From CAIVND01 sp035532075 (GTDB taxonomy: Bacteria > Actinomycetota > Acidimicrobiia > Acidimicrobiales > Bog-793): a stretch of 16,108 nt of DNA. How positions within the stretch are numbered: position 1 is the stretch's first letter; each line of letters begins with the position of its first letter. The position numbers and the translations under genes were made by a program. The notes under the pieces are model-generated. The model was not told the DNA's origin and searched no databases. It worked only from the letters and a program-made list of their open reading frames with translations. The DNA is taken from NCBI GenBank assembly GCA_035532075.1, contig DATKRV010000041.1, forward strand, positions 1 through 16,108, given 5' to 3'. Below, piece after piece: positions 14,612 to 16,108 of the stretch.

Positions 14612-14640
14612 ATCCTTGCAGAAAACAGCCGATTTGACAA
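14612..14640 (-). promoter_or_regulatory. Candidate promoter of the ilvBNC leader
   Basis: On the - strand TTGTCA (14640-14635) and AAGGAT (14617-14612) are spaced by 17 bases. The -35 differs from TTGACA at one base; the -10 lacks the first T of TANNNT. Transcription would begin about 14605, immediately before or at the leader peptide ATG. The same AAGGA could instead act as a ribosome site, in which case the promoter lies further upstream. Confidence 0.45.
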
Positions 14641-14710
14641 GGAGGGTCGGCTCGGGATTGCAAGCTGGCCCCGGCAGCAGCCAATCCTCTCGTACGTCGA
14701 AGCAGATACC

Positions 14711-14737
14711 ATGACGATTTGAGTTACAAATCGTGAT
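14711..14737. promoter_or_regulatory. 27-bp inverted repeat, probable operator between ilvB leader and the divergent gene
   Basis: ATGACGATTTG (14711-14721) and CAAATCGTGAT (14727-14737) form 11-bp arms with one mismatch around AGTTA. The inner ACGATTTG/CAAATCGT is perfect over 8 bp. It lies just upstream of a candidate promoter for the + strand gene and about 71 bases upstream of the ilvB leader -35. It lacks a U-tract and is far from any gene end, so a protein-binding site is likelier than a terminator. The regulator is unknown. Confidence 0.6.
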
Positions 14738-14741
14738 GCCG

Positions 14742-14771
14742 TGTCTGCTCCAGACCGCCAACTTTTATGCT
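14742..14771 (+). promoter_or_regulatory. Candidate promoter of the UROD/MetE-like gene
   Basis: A good -10 hexamer TATGCT (14766-14771) has a weak -35 TGTCTG (14742-14747) 18 bases before it. A weak -35 next to the inverted repeat that ends at 14737 would suit an activated promoter. Transcription would begin near 14778, upstream of ATG 14809 and its AGGGG ribosome site. Confidence 0.35.
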
Positions 14772-14808
14772 TTTCCACGACAATCCACCAACGATAGGGG
14801 TCAAGCGA

Positions 14809-15870
14809 ATGAACAAAAACTCCGCGGATCCACAAGATGCAGCTGCCAAATCCCTGGTGTCGGGGGCTCACCTCGTTGGAAGCGTTCCGCTCTCGAATAA
14901 TTCCGAAGTGTTCCTTACCGTCTCTGCGGCAATCGGTCGCCATTTGCGCCGTATCTCGGATGGGGAGACTGGAACACGATCAAGATGGAACAGCTGGACG
15001 GCACCGAGCTACGAGCACACTCGAGGTCTCGAACTCGTCGAACCCCCGTCCGGTAGCTATACACCATGGCGACAGGCCAAAATCGTCATAGACCCGAAAG
15101 ACTTGGTACTTGCCCCATTAGGTTTCTCCGATGCCGCCATCGAATCCTATGGAGTCTTCTCCAGTCTCAAGAAATCAGGGAAGATTCCCGGGCACCTCCG
15201 CTTCCAAGTCTGCCTGCCCTCACCAATCGCAGCAATGATAATCCTCATCGAACAGAACTCCCGAGCTGCAGTAGAGCCGGCGCACGTGACCCGACTCACC
15301 CAGGAGATCAACGAGATCGTCGAAGCCATTCCGAATCAAGAGCTGGCAATCCAGTGGGATGTGTGCCAGGACGTTGGGATATGGGAGGGGTACTATCCTG
15401 CATATTTCCCCGATGCCAAGAGTGGCGTCATTGAACGTCTGAAAGCGCGAGCTGAATCGATTCCCGAGGAGGTCGAGGTCGGGTTTCACCTTTGTTATGG
15501 AGACTTCAAACATAAGCATTTTCTTGAGCCTCAAGACCTCGGCGTCGCTACAGACATCGCAAACGCATTAGCAGCCTCTATCAACCGAACAATTAATTGG
15601 ATCCACATGCCCGTACCGATTGACCGCGATGACTTCGAATACTTCGCACCCCTTGGCAACCTCAACGTTCAATCCGAAACCGAGATATATCTTGGCTTGA
15701 TACATTACGACGATGGAGTTGAAGGGGCATCTCGGCGCATTAAGGCCGCGCAAAAAGTAATCAAGAATTTCGGTGCGGCAACTGAATGTGGATTCGGTAG
15801 ACGCGCTCCAGAGACAATCGCCCCGCTTCTCGATCTCCACGCCGCAATCACCAGACCAGTGATCTACTGA
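14809..15870 (+). CDS. UROD/MetE-like superfamily barrel protein of unknown function
   Basis: Encodes 353 residues. ATG 14809 has AGGGG 8-9 bases upstream; the earlier in-frame ATG at 14767 lies in the candidate -10 box and has no ribosome site. The protein resembles cobalamin-independent methionine synthase/uroporphyrinogen decarboxylase-type barrels: 'HLVGSVPL' near the start, 'RRISDGETGTR' (47-57), 'QWDVCQD' (182-188), 'HLCYGD' with His227 and Cys229, 'LGLIHYDDG', and 'TECGFGRRAPE' with Cys327 near the end. HxC plus a late Cys in a CG-x-x-R context matches the zinc-ligand layout of MetE, so thiol activation by zinc is plausible. It is about half the length of MetE and lacks the N-terminal half, so it is not a standard methionine synthase. 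It is lone, divergent from ilvB, and by eye less GC-rich than its neighbours. No specific function can be given. Confidence 0.7.
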   Translation: MNKNSADPQDAAAKSLVSGAHLVGSVPLSNNSEVFLTVSAAIGRHLRRISDGETGTRSRWNSWTAPSYEHTRGLELVEPPSGSYTPWRQAKIVIDPKDLVLAPLGFSDAAIESYGVFSSLKKSGKIPGHLRFQVCLPSPIAAMIILIEQNSRAAVEPAHVTRLTQEINEIVEAIPNQELAIQWDVCQDVGIWEGYYPAYFPDAKSGVIERLKARAESIPEEVEVGFHLCYGDFKHKHFLEPQDLGVATDIANALAASINRTINWIHMPVPIDRDDFEYFAPLGNLNVQSETEIYLGLIHYDDGVEGASRRIKAAQKVIKNFGAATECGFGRRAPETIAPLLDLHAAITRPVIY

Positions 15871-16108
15871 CCTTTCGGTAATATAATGACAGATTAGTCA
15901 TAAAGAAAGACCGGTGTGTTCAAGGAAGTTGAAGCACAGTTGCTCGTCGTTGCCGATGCGACAGAGTCCGGCGTCGGCGACGACCTCGGCATCGTCGATG
16001 GTCTCTGGGCACTGGTTGGCGAGCTCTCGTGACTTCACGTTGCCCCAGACGAGTTCGACAGGATTGAGCTCGGGAGCGTAGGCGGGGAGCCGTTCAACGA
16101 CGAGCCAG
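15871..16108 (-). mobile_element. IS630-family insertion element, one end (continues past the window)
   Basis: The element's transposase 3' end and a flank of about 27 bases are inside the window. IS630 elements duplicate a TA on insertion; TA occurs at 15864-15865 inside the last sense codon of the preceding gene and at several later places, so the exact end cannot be fixed from one side. A small ATGAC/GTCAT dyad (15886-15890 with 15897-15901) spans the transposase stop. Confidence 0.6.
15898..16108 (-). CDS. IS630-family transposase, C-terminal end (5' truncated by window)
   Basis: Reading the - strand from the window edge gives 69 residues ending at TGA (15900-15898). It opens with 'WLVVERLPAYAPELNPVELVW', the signature end of IS630/Tc1-mariner DDE transposases, where the second Glu of the PELNPVE stretch is the third catalytic acid. 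The rest, with 'NVKSRELAN' and 'LCFNFLEHTGLSL', is a normal C-terminal tail. The other two catalytic Asp residues lie outside the window, so whether the copy is intact is unknown. It converges on the UROD/MetE-like gene, with 27 bases between the two stops. Confidence 0.88.
   Translation of the reverse strand, partial: WLVVERLPAYAPELNPVELVWGNVKSRELANQCPETIDDAEVVADAGLCRIGNDEQLCFNFLEHTGLSL

Noticed and set aside
14441..14761. N-terminal extension of ilvB
   Set aside because: The extension contains the attenuator and leader, and homologous proteins start near 'MKLTGAQ'.
14767..14808. Earlier start for the UROD/MetE-like gene at 14767
   Set aside because: This ATG lies in the likely -10 box and has no ribosome site; ATG 14809 has AGGGG at a good distance.
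14738..14808. A SAM or cobalamin riboswitch before the MetE-like gene
   Set aside because: The predicted 5' untranslated region is about 30 bases, far too short, and no conserved riboswitch core is seen.

Overview
The window looks like chromosomal DNA from a moderately GC-rich actinobacterium. The ilvB-ilvN-ilvC order, the long serA with an extra domain before its ACT domain, the mycobacterial-type serC and the apparent leaderless starts all fit Actinomycetota. An acidimicrobial lineage is possible but cannot be shown from this sequence alone.

Bases 1-3521 (+ strand) are a catabolic gene run: the 3' end of a Rieske ring-hydroxylating oxygenase alpha subunit, a Gfo/Idh/MocA dehydrogenase, an SDR dehydrogenase and an amidohydrolase-2 family enzyme. 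A class II aldolase/adducin-type enzyme (5684-6445, - strand) may belong to the same chemistry. Together they resemble the oxygenase, dihydrodiol dehydrogenase and ring-decarboxylase steps of phthalate-like aromatic acid breakdown; the actual substrate is unknown. Between amidohydrolase and aldolase lie about 630 bases without a recognisable gene and then a complete hipBA toxin-antitoxin pair (4154-5643). The hipBA promoter/operator is duplicated in tandem.

Bases 6620-14440 are amino-acid biosynthesis: serA (-), an aspartate-type aminotransferase (-), divergent serC (+), then ilvC, ilvN and ilvB, all on - and transcribed in the order ilvB-ilvN-ilvC. serA and serC supply steps one and two of serine synthesis; ilvBNC supplies the first two common steps of valine, leucine and isoleucine synthesis.

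Upstream of ilvB (14441-14640) the sequence shows a complete attenuation leader: a promoter candidate, an 11-residue peptide MTTFTLVVVLS rich in Val and Leu, a spacer hairpin, and an intrinsic terminator with a perfect 8-bp stem and U-tract. The predicted start of transcription falls at the peptide's ATG, so the leader peptide may be translated from a leaderless mRNA.

A divergent gene (14809-15870, +) encodes a UROD/MetE-like barrel protein of unknown function, with an 11-bp-arm inverted repeat upstream. The window ends inside an IS630-family transposase gene (- strand).
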